In this document: piece after piece, positions 43,223-50,771 of the stretch
Position numbering within the stretch: position 1 is the first letter of the stretch
Layout: every line of letters begins with the position of its first letter
Assembly: GCA_934464705.1 (NCBI GenBank)
Contig: CAKSKB010000016.1
Span: forward strand, 1 to 64,000
Origin: an uncultured Clostridia bacterium
GTDB lineage: Bacteria > Bacillota > Clostridia > HGM11514
Direction of reading: 5' to 3'
Length of the DNA: 64,000 nt
Made by a program: the position numbers and the translations under genes
The notes under the pieces: generated by a model
The model's database searches: none
What the model was told of the DNA's origin: nothing
Seen by the model: only the letters and a program-made list of their open reading frames with translations

Positions 43223-44236
43223 TTACATCTTCGTCCAGTCAAACTGCACCACATTGGGAAAATTCTTATCGTTTATGAGCCTGTCATAAACGTTTCCGCA
43301 CTCAAGCGGCGAATGAACCTCCTCAATCATACCGTTTATATTGATTCTTTTCGCTGCGCAGAGCATAAGTATTGCCTTAACATCGTCACGGGTTGTGAAC
43401 ATCCCCGGTGACGATTCAAATTCCGGACGGGCAAGCGTGTGCGCACCGATTACCGTTATGCCTGGGCCGTGAATTTTTCTGTAATAATCAACCGTAAAGT
43501 TCTTGTCTCTGGTGCAGCCCAAAAGCGCCACCCTTCCAAAGCGCGCCATGCAGTCAAGGCACTCGTTAAAACCTGCGCCTACGCCCGTCACCTCAATTGC
43601 GGCATTAACACCGCCGCCCGTCACGGCTCTTACCTTTTCGGCAAAATCCGCCTCAAACGGGTCAAATGCATAATCAGCGCCGAATTTTAGCGCTTTGTCA
43701 CGCCGCTCCTTAATCGGGTCAACCGCAATAACGGGAACCGCCCCGGCACTGCGTGCAAACTGCACCGCAAAAAGCCCGAGAACGCCAAGCCCCATAATCA
43801 TGCACGATTCCCCGATTTCAAGCCGTGTTTTGCGGATTGCCGCCATGGGGAAAGTCCCGATATGCGCCAGCGCAGCCTCGTTGAAGCTCATTCCTTCCGG
43901 CATTTTAACCGCGCGGCTTTGGTCAATTATATTGAACTCTTTGTGGAGCGTCCATGACATCGCAACCCTGTCGCCGATTTCAAGCTCCGTCACATTTTTA
44001 CCCTTTGCGACAACAATTCCTGCCGAACTGTAACCCGACTGCCTCGGAAAATGCGCCGTTTTCTCCGGTTCACCGTAAATCCCGACATTAAGGTCACCCG
44101 TAATGTTCGCACGCTCCGTACCGCAGCTTATACTACTGATAACGGTTTTTACCTTCACGCTGTTTTCGCCCAAAGCTTCCTCCGGAATATCAACAAGTTC
44201 AGCCTTGTTAAGTCCGGTAAACAAAATCTGTTTCAT
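43223..44236 (-). CDS. MDR-family alcohol/polyol dehydrogenase
   Basis: A 337-residue medium-chain dehydrogenase. The N-terminal part has SSISCGTERANITG, the variant seen in sugar-alcohol and BchC-like members, where the classical zinc Cys context is altered. The cofactor domain has MIMGLGVLGLFAVQFARSAGA and VIAVDPIKERRDKALKFGAD. An inserted PGITVIGAHTLARPEF segment is typical of the sub-family. The ATG at 44236 has AAAGGA 9 bases upstream; a preceding TTG was rejected. It is first of the redox unit and divergent from an AraC regulator, its likely controller. Metal dependence uncertain. Confidence 0.87.
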   Translation of the reverse strand: MKQILFTGLNKAELVDIPEEALGENSVKVKTVISSISCGTERANITGDLNVGIYGEPEKTAHFPRQSGYSSAGIVVAKGKNVTELEIGDRVAMSWTLHKEFNIIDQSRAVKMPEGMSFNEAALAHIGTFPMAAIRKTRLEIGESCMIMGLGVLGLFAVQFARSAGAVPVIAVDPIKERRDKALKFGADYAFDPFEADFAEKVRAVTGGGVNAAIEVTGVGAGFNECLDCMARFGRVALLGCTRDKNFTVDYYRKIHGPGITVIGAHTLARPEFESSPGMFTTRDDVKAILMLCAAKRININGMIEEVHSPLECGNVYDRLINDKNFPNVVQFDWTKM

Positions 44237-44281
44237 CAAAATCGTCCTTTCCGATTTTTTATCTGTTTTTATTGTACCACA

Positions 44282-44310
44282 TTGACAAAGCGGATAAAAT
44301 AATGTATAAT
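44282..44310 (+). promoter_or_regulatory. Promoter of the AraC regulator at 44350
   Basis: Perfect TTGACA (44282-44287), 17-bp spacer, perfect TATAAT (44305-44310). It faces away from the MDR gene, whose own promoter I cannot define in the same 113-base gap; that promoter may need an activator. Confidence 0.85.
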
Positions 44311-44349
44311 ACTAAAAAACGAAACTATTATCTTATGAGGTGCAGTTTT

Positions 44350-45129
44350 ATGAACCTTTCGTTTTACACGGTTGACAAATATGAATTTAAAAACCGCAAT
44401 ATCTGCGATTTCAGAAACGCTCCCCGTCCGCACTTCTGCATGGGGCTGATTCTTGACGGCTGCGCCGATTTTTTCGAAGAAGGCTGCGATGAAAAAATTC
44501 ATGTCGAGACGGGCGATATAATTTTCGTTCCCATAACGGCAAGGTATATTTCAAAATGGTACGGCAAGCCCGAAATAAAATATATAAGTATGCACTTTTC
44601 TTTTGAAGATATGGGGATTTTAGGGCAGTTAAGGGTTCAGAAAATCTGCCCCGACAGCTTTGAGAAGGCAAAAGAAATTTTTGAAAATGCGCTCCGAAAC
44701 TGCGACGGAACACTCTCGCAGCAGTTCCTGTCCAAAGCACTTTTTTACGAATTTATGTCGGAAACCGAGCCGAAGCTTAAGCGCTGCAAGTCGCTTCTCA
44801 CCGACAGCAGAATCAAAAAGGTTATATCATATATCAATCTTCATTCGGAGGAAAATATAAATATACCGGCTCTTGCAAAGCTTTGCAGCATGAGCGTGTC
44901 GCACTTTCACGCATGCTTCAAAACGCAGACCGGCATGACGCCGATTGAGTACAAAAATCTTATCTGCATAAACCGTGCCATGCAGCTGCTCATATCCGAA
45001 AGCGACAAATCCATCGAGGAAATCAGCGAAACGCTCGGATTTTATTCGTCAACCTATTTCAGAAGAATTTTCAAAAACATAACCGGGAAAACCCCGACAG
45101 AATACAGAAAATCAGCGGCGGAACTATAA
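44350..45129 (+). CDS. AraC family transcriptional regulator
   Basis: A 259-residue regulator with an N-terminal cupin sensor (HFCMGLILDGCADFFEEG; HVETGDIIFVPITARYISKWYG) and C-terminal tandem helix-turn-helices (NIPALAKLCSMSVSHFHACFKTQTGMTP and IEEISETLGFYSSTYFRRIFKNITGKTPTEYR). The ATG at 44350 has GAGGTG 7 bases upstream; the longer open frame starts upstream of the promoter and is excluded. It is divergent from the three-gene oxidoreductase unit and is its likely activator. Its 3' end overlaps the PocR-type regulator tail-to-tail by 6 bases, so the two regulators lie between the two catabolic units they probably serve. Confidence 0.93.
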   Translation: MNLSFYTVDKYEFKNRNICDFRNAPRPHFCMGLILDGCADFFEEGCDEKIHVETGDIIFVPITARYISKWYGKPEIKYISMHFSFEDMGILGQLRVQKICPDSFEKAKEIFENALRNCDGTLSQQFLSKALFYEFMSETEPKLKRCKSLLTDSRIKKVISYINLHSEENINIPALAKLCSMSVSHFHACFKTQTGMTPIEYKNLICINRAMQLLISESDKSIEEISETLGFYSSTYFRRIFKNITGKTPTEYRKSAAEL

Positions 45130-45957
45130 TTTCTTTGCAAAGCTTTTCGGAGAAAAACCGGTTTCCGCCTTGAAAACCTTGGAAAAATAATTATAATCGG
45201 AAAACCCCGCAAAATCCGCTGCTTCGCTCACTCTGCACCGCCGCTCGCTCAGATATTCCGCAGCAGCCTGTATTTTCCGTTTCCTTATATACCTCGTAAT
45301 GCTCATGCCGAAATTTGCGGTCGAAACCTCAAAAAGCTTGGTTCTGCCTATTCCGAACGCACAGCAGATATCATCCGCATGAATTTCGCTGCTTATGTTT
45401 GCCGATATGTATTCGGAAATCAAATATCCCAGATTACCCTTGTCCACACGCACCAGCCCATTCATCACCAGATAGCTTATGCAGCACTCGGCAATCTTGG
45501 ACGCCGCCTTTATCTGCTCACCGCTTTTGCAGAGCAGCCTGTCATAAGCACGCACTGCCTTTTCACGGTCGATTCCGAGAAAGGCGCAATAGTCCGCCGC
45601 AGTGTTTCGGTTTGCGCACTTTTGTTCCTTATCCGTTGTCTGACCGAACATAACATACCCGACGGCAATTCCGTTCATTTTTATCGGCGCCGCAACCTCG
45701 GTAAGCCCGGCGTGGCATTTATACATATAAAGCTTACCGGACTGTCTGCACATTTCACACGCCTTCTCATCGCAGCTTTTACATAAAAGCTTTGCGGAAG
45801 GGTTCTTTTTCAGCATATCGCAAAAATCGCAACTTTTTTCGGGATACGCCGCAATTTTATTGAAGTCATCGTCGAAAATTACTATTCTCATTTTGGTAAT
45901 AGTATGAAAATCCGACAGTATTTCGGCAAGTTCCGCATTGTCAAATTTTATATTCAT
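45124..45957 (-). CDS. PocR-domain AraC family regulator
   Basis: A 277-residue regulator. The N-terminal PocR sensory domain has a Cys-rich cluster near 35-75 (CDFCDMLKKNPSAKLLCKSC, then CEMCRQSG and YKCHAGL). The C-terminal AraC domain has IHADDICCAFGIGRTKLFEV and VSEAADFAGFSDYNYFSKVFKAETGFSPKSF. PocR of Salmonella senses 1,3-propanediol; the cysteines may bind metal or an Fe-S centre. The ATG at 45957 has GGAGAG upstream; the frame extends to 46062 but that part includes the promoter. It is divergent from the kinase-aldolase-lyxose isomerase operon, its probable target. Confidence 0.92.
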   Translation of the reverse strand: MNIKFDNAELAEILSDFHTITKMRIVIFDDDFNKIAAYPEKSCDFCDMLKKNPSAKLLCKSCDEKACEMCRQSGKLYMYKCHAGLTEVAAPIKMNGIAVGYVMFGQTTDKEQKCANRNTAADYCAFLGIDREKAVRAYDRLLCKSGEQIKAASKIAECCISYLVMNGLVRVDKGNLGYLISEYISANISSEIHADDICCAFGIGRTKLFEVSTANFGMSITRYIRKRKIQAAAEYLSERRCRVSEAADFAGFSDYNYFSKVFKAETGFSPKSFAKKL

Positions 45958-46005
45958 AATAAGCTCTCCGAACAAAATTACAGATTTACAAACAAATATA
46001 TCTAT

Positions 46006-46034
46006 ATTATAACGCAAAGATATTATAAAATCAA
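46006..46034 (-). promoter_or_regulatory. Promoter of the PocR regulator
   Basis: Minus strand TTGATT (46029-46034), 17-bp spacer, TATAAT (46006-46011), in the AT-rich gap before the kinase operon. The plus-strand operon has no consensus promoter here, which suits activator-dependent expression. Confidence 0.65.
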
Positions 46035-46062
46035 TATATAAAACAAAAAAAGAGGTGGGCAA

Positions 46063-47493
46063 ATGAACATAGGCGGTCTTGATATAGGCACAACCGGCTG
46101 CAAGCTGACCGTTTACAACGAAGACGGCAGACTTTTAGCTACGGCATACCGTGATTATCCGGTTTCGAGAAGCACCTCGGCGCACGAGATTAATCCAGAC
46201 GATATATGGAACTCCGTAAAGACGGTGACGGAGGAACTAACAAAATCATTAAAAATTGACGCAATGGGCGTTACATCATTCGGCGAATCGTTTGCTGCAG
46301 TGGACGAAAACGGCGCCGTCTTGTTTCCGGCAATGCTTTATACCGACCCGAGAGGAAGCGAGCAGGCAAGCCGCTTTCCAAAAAGAAAAACAGAGGAAAT
46401 ATGCGGCGTTACGCCCGATAAAATGTTCAGTCTTCCGAAGCTTATGTGGCTCAAAGAAAACCGTGCGGACATTTTCAAAAAGATACGGCGTGTACTTTTG
46501 ATGCAGGACTTTATTGTTTACCGACTTTGCGGAACCGCACAAATTGACTGCAGCCTTGCATCAAGAACCATGGCGTTCGATATTCACAAAAGAGAATGGA
46601 GCAACAGTATTTTAGATGCGGCAGGGATTGACAAAAACCTGTTTTCAACGCCGGTGCCGTCCGGAACTCCCGCCGGGAAATCCGACATTTGCGGACTTTC
46701 TGGGTGCACAATTGTTTCGGGCTGCCATGACCAGATTGCGTCCGCCATCGGCGCAGGAGCAAAAGAAATCGGCGATGCGGTTGACGGAATGGGAACGGTT
46801 GAATGTATAACTCCCGTTTTCGGCGAAATACCGACCGACAGAGCGTTTATTTCGGACGGATATTCGGTTCTGCCGTTTACGAACGGGCTTTTTGCCTGCT
46901 ATGCCCTGTCGTTTTGCTGCGGAGCGCTGACGGATTGGTTCAGGAAAGAACTTGCCGCAGGCTCGGCTCATACCACGCTTGAAGCGAAGGTTAATCCGAA
47001 CGAACCCGGTGAAATCATGGTTTTGCCCCACTTTGCCGGCGCCGCAACACCCTATATGGATGAATGCTCAAAAGGCGCAATCGTAAATCTCACACTTTCA
47101 TCGACAAAAGAAGATATTTACCGTGCGATTTTGGAGAGCACATCGTACGAAATGCTCATAAACATAAAACGGATGGAGCGCTCTGGAATACACATTTCAT
47201 CGCTTGCTGCAACGGGCGGCGGAGCAAAATCCGACGCATGGCTGCAATTAAAGGCAAACATCACCGGGCTCGAAATCACAACCACCGAAGCAAACGAGGT
47301 CGGGGCGCTCGGAACTGCAATGCTGGCAGCGGCGGCTTGCGGAGTTTTTAAGGATATATCCTCCGCACAGGCAGCAATGATTAAGCCGTCAAGGGTGTTT
47401 GTGCCAAACAAAGAGGCGCACGAAAAATTCATGAAAGTATTTTCAAGATACGAAAAACTATACAATGCGGTAAGACCGCTGACGGAGGAATAA
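46063..47493 (+). CDS. FGGY-family carbohydrate kinase (xylulokinase-like)
   Basis: A 476-residue two-lobed sugar kinase of the ASKHA fold. The phosphate-1 loop is GGLDIGTTGCKLTVY at the N-terminus. Later come DQIASAIGAGAKEIG, FAGAATPYMDECSKG and the adenosine motif AATGGGAKSDAWLQLKANI. AGAGGTG lies 6 bases before the ATG. The next two genes encode a class II aldolase and a D-lyxose isomerase. D-lyxose isomerase makes D-xylulose, so phosphorylation of xylulose or a related ketose fits. Family signatures do not fix the sugar, and fuculose- or rhamnulose-type kinases cannot be excluded. Confidence 0.88.
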   Translation: MNIGGLDIGTTGCKLTVYNEDGRLLATAYRDYPVSRSTSAHEINPDDIWNSVKTVTEELTKSLKIDAMGVTSFGESFAAVDENGAVLFPAMLYTDPRGSEQASRFPKRKTEEICGVTPDKMFSLPKLMWLKENRADIFKKIRRVLLMQDFIVYRLCGTAQIDCSLASRTMAFDIHKREWSNSILDAAGIDKNLFSTPVPSGTPAGKSDICGLSGCTIVSGCHDQIASAIGAGAKEIGDAVDGMGTVECITPVFGEIPTDRAFISDGYSVLPFTNGLFACYALSFCCGALTDWFRKELAAGSAHTTLEAKVNPNEPGEIMVLPHFAGAATPYMDECSKGAIVNLTLSSTKEDIYRAILESTSYEMLINIKRMERSGIHISSLAATGGGAKSDAWLQLKANITGLEITTTEANEVGALGTAMLAAAACGVFKDISSAQAAMIKPSRVFVPNKEAHEKFMKVFSRYEKLYNAVRPLTEE

Positions 47494-47495
47494 AA

Positions 47496-48338
47496 ATGCT
47501 TGTAACACTCAAAGAAATACTGAAAATCGCCGAAGCGGAGGGCTGTGCCATCGGTTCTTTCAACACACCGAATCTCGAAAGTCTTTCGGCAGTTATCGGC
47601 GCAGCGGAGGAACTTAAAAGACCGGTCATAATAATGCACGCACAGCTGCACGAAGAAATGGGAATATGCAGTCTTGACACAATCGGCAGAATTATGATTA
47701 TAGCAGCGGAAAAGGCAAGCGTACCGGTTTGCGTCCATCTTGACCACGGAACGGACCTTTCATATATAAAATCCGCACTTGACCTCGGTTTCACATCGGT
47801 TATGTATGACGGCTCCGCCCTGCCGTTTGCCGCAAACTCCGCAAACACGCAGATTGCGGTATCGCAGGCGGCTAAATACGGCGCTTCGGTCGAAGGAGAA
47901 ATCGGCAGCATGGGCAGCCGTGAAGGCGGAGAGAAATCCGATACGGAGGAAATGTACACAAAGCCCGATGACGCAGTAAGATTCACGAAAGAAACGGGAA
48001 TCAACGCCCTTGCCTGCTCTTTCGGAACAGCCCACGGAATTTACAAAGCCGCACCGAAGCTTGATTTTGAAAGAGTGGAAAAAATCAAATCGCTTGTAAA
48101 TGTACCGCTCGTTATGCACGGCGGCTCGGGGATCAGCGAGGAAGGCTTCAGAAAAGCCATTTCATGCGGCATACGAAAAATCAATTACTATACCTACATG
48201 GCAAAGGCGGGCGGCACTGCGGTTTCCGCTATGGATGACCTCACATTTTGGCACGACATCGCAAAGGCGGCGGAACTCGCTATGAAAGAAGATGCAAAAC
48301 ACGCAATAAAAATATTTTCAAACAGGGAGGAATTATAA
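47496..48338 (+). CDS. Class II fructose-bisphosphate/tagatose-type aldolase
   Basis: A 280-residue zinc-dependent aldolase. Metal and substrate residues: VHLDHGTD (Asp/His), VEGEIGSMGSREGG, FGTAHGIYK (His) and LVMHGGSGISEEG (His plus phosphate loop), then KINYYTYMAKAGG, where most class II aldolases read KINVxT. It cleaves a ketose 1-phosphate or 1,6-bisphosphate to DHAP and an aldehyde. It is 2 bases after the kinase and directly abuts the lyxose isomerase, so the three act in one pathway. It is one of three class II aldolase paralogues within 7 kb and the most divergent. Confidence 0.88.
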   Translation: MLVTLKEILKIAEAEGCAIGSFNTPNLESLSAVIGAAEELKRPVIIMHAQLHEEMGICSLDTIGRIMIIAAEKASVPVCVHLDHGTDLSYIKSALDLGFTSVMYDGSALPFAANSANTQIAVSQAAKYGASVEGEIGSMGSREGGEKSDTEEMYTKPDDAVRFTKETGINALACSFGTAHGIYKAAPKLDFERVEKIKSLVNVPLVMHGGSGISEEGFRKAISCGIRKINYYTYMAKAGGTAVSAMDDLTFWHDIAKAAELAMKEDAKHAIKIFSNREEL

Positions 48339-49019
48339 ATGAAGCGTTCAGAACTTAACAAAATCATGAAAGATGCGGTTAAATTCACCGAAAAGATGGG
48401 ATTTAAGCTTCCGCCGTTCGCATTCTGGGGTCCGGACGAATGGTCGGAAAAGGGCGAAGATTACAACGAAATCCGCGACAACATGCTCGGCTGGGATATA
48501 ACCGATTTCGGAAGCGGAGATTACAAGTCGGTCGGACTTTTAATGTTCACCCTGCGAAACGGAAATTTCAACGATAAAAAATACATTAAACCGTATGCCG
48601 AAAAGGTACTAATAGTTGAGGAAGAACAGATTACGCCTTTTCATTTTCACTGGAGCAAAATGGAGGATATTATTAACCGCGGCGGCGGAAATCTCATAGT
48701 TCAGCTTTACAATGCGACAGAGGACGAAAAGCTTGCCGACACGCCCGTAACCGTGTTTGTCGACGGGCACAGCTATGAGATTCCGGCAGGCGGCACCGTT
48801 ACCGTTCGTCCGGGAGAAAGCATTTCCCTTCCGCCGCGCCAGTACCACAAATTCTGGGGCGAAAAAGGAAAAGGCAAAATTCTCGTCGGCGAGGTTTCAA
48901 AGGTCAATGATGACCGTGTTGACAACCGTTTTCTTGAACCTACCGGGCGTTTTCCGGAAATCGAAGAAGACGAAAAGCCGCTTTATCTCTTGGGAAACGA
49001 GTACCCGGAGGCGAAATAG
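48339..49019 (+). CDS. D-lyxose isomerase (D-lyxose/D-mannose ketol-isomerase)
   Basis: A 226-residue cupin-fold sugar isomerase matching the D-lyxose isomerase family over its length: MKRSELNKIMKDAVKFTEKM, then PPFAFWGPDEWSEKG, the metal ligands PFHFHWSKMEDIINRGGG (His, His, Glu) and the far-side ligand PPRQYHKFWGEKG. It interconverts D-lyxose with D-xylulose and often D-mannose with D-fructose, using Mn2+. It follows the aldolase gene with no gap, GAGG upstream, and ends at a strong terminator. With the kinase it gives a plausible D-lyxose to xylulose 5-phosphate route. Confidence 0.92.
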   Translation: MKRSELNKIMKDAVKFTEKMGFKLPPFAFWGPDEWSEKGEDYNEIRDNMLGWDITDFGSGDYKSVGLLMFTLRNGNFNDKKYIKPYAEKVLIVEEEQITPFHFHWSKMEDIINRGGGNLIVQLYNATEDEKLADTPVTVFVDGHSYEIPAGGTVTVRPGESISLPPRQYHKFWGEKGKGKILVGEVSKVNDDRVDNRFLEPTGRFPEIEEDEKPLYLLGNEYPEAK

Positions 49020-49030
49020 AACTTTAGCAA

Positions 49031-49059
49031 GAGCCTGCTGTTTTTATTTCAGCAGGCTC
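49031..49059 (+). terminator. Terminator after the lyxose isomerase gene
   Basis: A 10-bp perfect stem GAGCCTGCTG / CAGCAGGCTC with a 9-base loop, followed by ACTTTTATTTT. It separates the operon from the convergent antitoxin gene. Confidence 0.8.
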
Positions 49060-49063
49060 ACTT

Positions 49064-49348
49064 TTATTTTATCACTATTTGCATTTCTTTACCAAGCGAA
49101 TGCACCACTTTTACCAAAAAATCCAAAGACGGATTATATGTTCCGCTTTCAAGCCTTGATATATTTGATTTTTGGGTACCTACTCTCAGAGCCAGCTCCT
49201 CCTGTGTTATATTCTGTTTGCTGCGTTCTGCTATAATTTGGGACACAATTTCATATCGTGGCTTCAGTTTTTCATATTCTCTTTTAAACTCATCGTCTTT
49301 CATAAGCAAATCCTTGACTTCCGAAAAATTCACACCGGCTTTACTCAT
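49064..49348 (-). CDS. XRE-type antitoxin of a HigBA-like module
   Basis: A 94-residue protein whose C-terminal half is a Cro/cI helix-turn-helix (NITQEELALRVGTQKSNISRLESGTYNPSLDFLVKVVHSLG). The N-terminal helix (EVKDLLMKDDEFKREYEKLKPRYE) is typical of antitoxins paired with HigB/RelE toxins. The ATG at 49348 overlaps the toxin stop by 4 bases, with AAGGTG upstream. It should neutralise the toxin and repress the shared promoter through the palindrome at 49745-49764. Toxin-first order is the HigBA hallmark. Confidence 0.9.
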   Translation of the reverse strand: MSKAGVNFSEVKDLLMKDDEFKREYEKLKPRYEIVSQIIAERSKQNITQEELALRVGTQKSNISRLESGTYNPSLDFLVKVVHSLGKEMQIVIK

Positions 49349-49707
49349 AATTCGCACCTTCTTTCATAATCATTTTTATATCTTAGCGCCTTTTCAAGTT
49401 CGGCGATTGCAGTTTTATCGGATTTCTTGGTGTATCCGTGAAGAAGCACAAAAGTGCTGCCGTTAAAAGCAAAATAAAAGATACGGCTTATATTGCTTGA
49501 AAACTTTATACGCAATTCAAACATATCTTTATATTTTTCACCCTTTATAGGCTTTGTATAAGGTTCACGCAAATTCGCACCATGTTTCTCCAAAAGTTCA
49601 ATTTCGGAAAATGTTTTTGCACGCATTTTGGGATTCAATGTAAGCAAGTATTCCAAAACAGGAATCTTTCCGTTTTCTTTTTTATAGTATTCCACTTGCC
49701 AACGCAT
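49345..49707 (-). CDS. RelE/HigB-type toxin (Gp49-like family)
   Basis: A 120-residue small basic protein of the RelE/ParE superfamily. Features include WQVEYYKKENGKIPVLEYL at the start, KMRAKTFSEIELLEKHGANLREPYTKPIKG, then KDMFELRIKFSSNISRIFYFAFNGSTFVLLHGYTKK. This is the fold of ribosome-dependent mRNA interferases. The ATG at 49707 has GGAGG 6 bases upstream; a start 15 bases earlier was rejected. The toxin comes first and is translationally coupled to the antitoxin. It appears intact, so the module may be active. Confidence 0.9.
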   Translation of the reverse strand: MRWQVEYYKKENGKIPVLEYLLTLNPKMRAKTFSEIELLEKHGANLREPYTKPIKGEKYKDMFELRIKFSSNISRIFYFAFNGSTFVLLHGYTKKSDKTAIAELEKALRYKNDYERRCEL

Positions 49708-49729
49708 TATAACCTCCGGCATTATATGA

Positions 49730-49772
49730 TGTTATCTACCAATATGTTATCATATACGATAACATTTGTCAA
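49730..49772 (-). promoter_or_regulatory. Promoter and operator of the HigBA-like module
   Basis: Minus strand TTGACA (49767-49772), 17-bp spacer, TAACAT (49744-49749). A perfect inverted repeat TGTTATC-N6-GATAACA (49745-49764) covers the spacer and -10, and a further TGTTATC half-site is at 49730-49736. Antitoxin binding here would block its own promoter. Confidence 0.7.
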
Positions 49773-49790
49773 TAGGTTATTGATTTTTTA

Positions 49791-49819
49791 TTGACGAAAA
49801 ATGTATTCTGTGGTATACT
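49791..49819 (+). promoter_or_regulatory. Promoter of apbE (leaderless transcript)
   Basis: TTGACG (49791-49796), 17-bp spacer, TATACT (49814-49819). The expected transcription start is at about 49826-49827, which is the A of the apbE ATG. There is no ribosome site between the -10 and the ATG. Confidence 0.7.
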
Positions 49820-49826
49820 TATATGT

Positions 49827-50771
49827 ATGAAAAGACATATCTCTTATATAATTATTTTTATCATGTTAATATTATCTTTTGCCGGATGCGGCTCGGAAAG
49901 TTCGACCGAAATATTTTATGCAATGGATACCGTTATGACGGTTACGGTCTACGGCAGCGGCGCAAAGAAGGCTTCAAAAGCTGCATATAACGAGGTAAAA
50001 AGGCTTGAAAAGCTTTTATCCGTAACGGATGAAGACAGTGAAATTTATGCATTGAACCACCGATTCACCTCCGATGTTTCTGAAGAAACCGCCGCACTGA
50101 TCGAAATGGCGCTTGAAATAAGCCGTGAAACCGACGGCGCATTTGACATTACGATTTATCCGGTATCGCTCCTTTGGGGATTTATTACGAAAGATTACAA
50201 GGTGCCGTCTGCGGATAAAATATCCGAAGCACTCACACATTGCGGCAGCGAAAATATCAGCGTATCGGGAACGCACATTAATCTGCCGGAGGGCTATATG
50301 ATTGATCTCGGCGGAATTGCAAAGGGCTACGCAGCGGAAAAGGTAAAAGAAAAGCTTTTGGGAATGGGCATAAACTCCGCAATAATATCGCTCGGCGGAA
50401 ATGTCCAGACAATAGGCAGAAAGCCGAACAGAGAACAATGGAAAATAGGAATTGCCGACCCGTTCGGAAAGGAATCCTCCGAAAGCATTTACACCGAGGA
50501 TTCGGCAGTTGTCACATCCGGCGGATACCAAAGGAACTTCACGCATGAAGGCAAAACATATCATCATATTATAGACCCAAAAACCGGCTTTCCTGCCGAA
50601 AGCGGCATTGCGTCGGCTACGGTAATATGCAAAAGCGGCACGGAGGCGGACGCACTTTCGACGGCGTTTTTCGTTATGGGCAAAGATAAAACAGAGCAAT
50701 TTTGCAGCAGTCACGATGGAATATCGGCTGTTATAATAATGCAGAGCGGCGAGGTTATAAATGTTAAATGA
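49827..50771 (+). CDS. apbE: FAD:protein FMN transferase (ApbE), lipoprotein
   Basis: A 314-residue ApbE that attaches FMN to Thr residues of redox proteins such as Rnf or Nqr subunits outside the membrane. The N-terminus is a lipoprotein signal (about 1-22) with lipobox SFAGC. Family motifs: AMDTVMTVTVYG, YMIDLGGIAKGYAAEKV, ISLGGNVQTIG, KTYHHIIDPKTGFPA (Mg and FAD site) and GTEADALSTAFFVMG. The ATG at 49827 was chosen because upstream in-frame codons lie inside the promoter. The mRNA would therefore be nearly leaderless. It overlaps the DUF2779 gene by 11 bases. No Rnf genes are in the window. Confidence 0.92.
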   Translation: MKRHISYIIIFIMLILSFAGCGSESSTEIFYAMDTVMTVTVYGSGAKKASKAAYNEVKRLEKLLSVTDEDSEIYALNHRFTSDVSEETAALIEMALEISRETDGAFDITIYPVSLLWGFITKDYKVPSADKISEALTHCGSENISVSGTHINLPEGYMIDLGGIAKGYAAEKVKEKLLGMGINSAIISLGGNVQTIGRKPNREQWKIGIADPFGKESSESIYTEDSAVVTSGGYQRNFTHEGKTYHHIIDPKTGFPAESGIASATVICKSGTEADALSTAFFVMGKDKTEQFCSSHDGISAVIIMQSGEVINVK

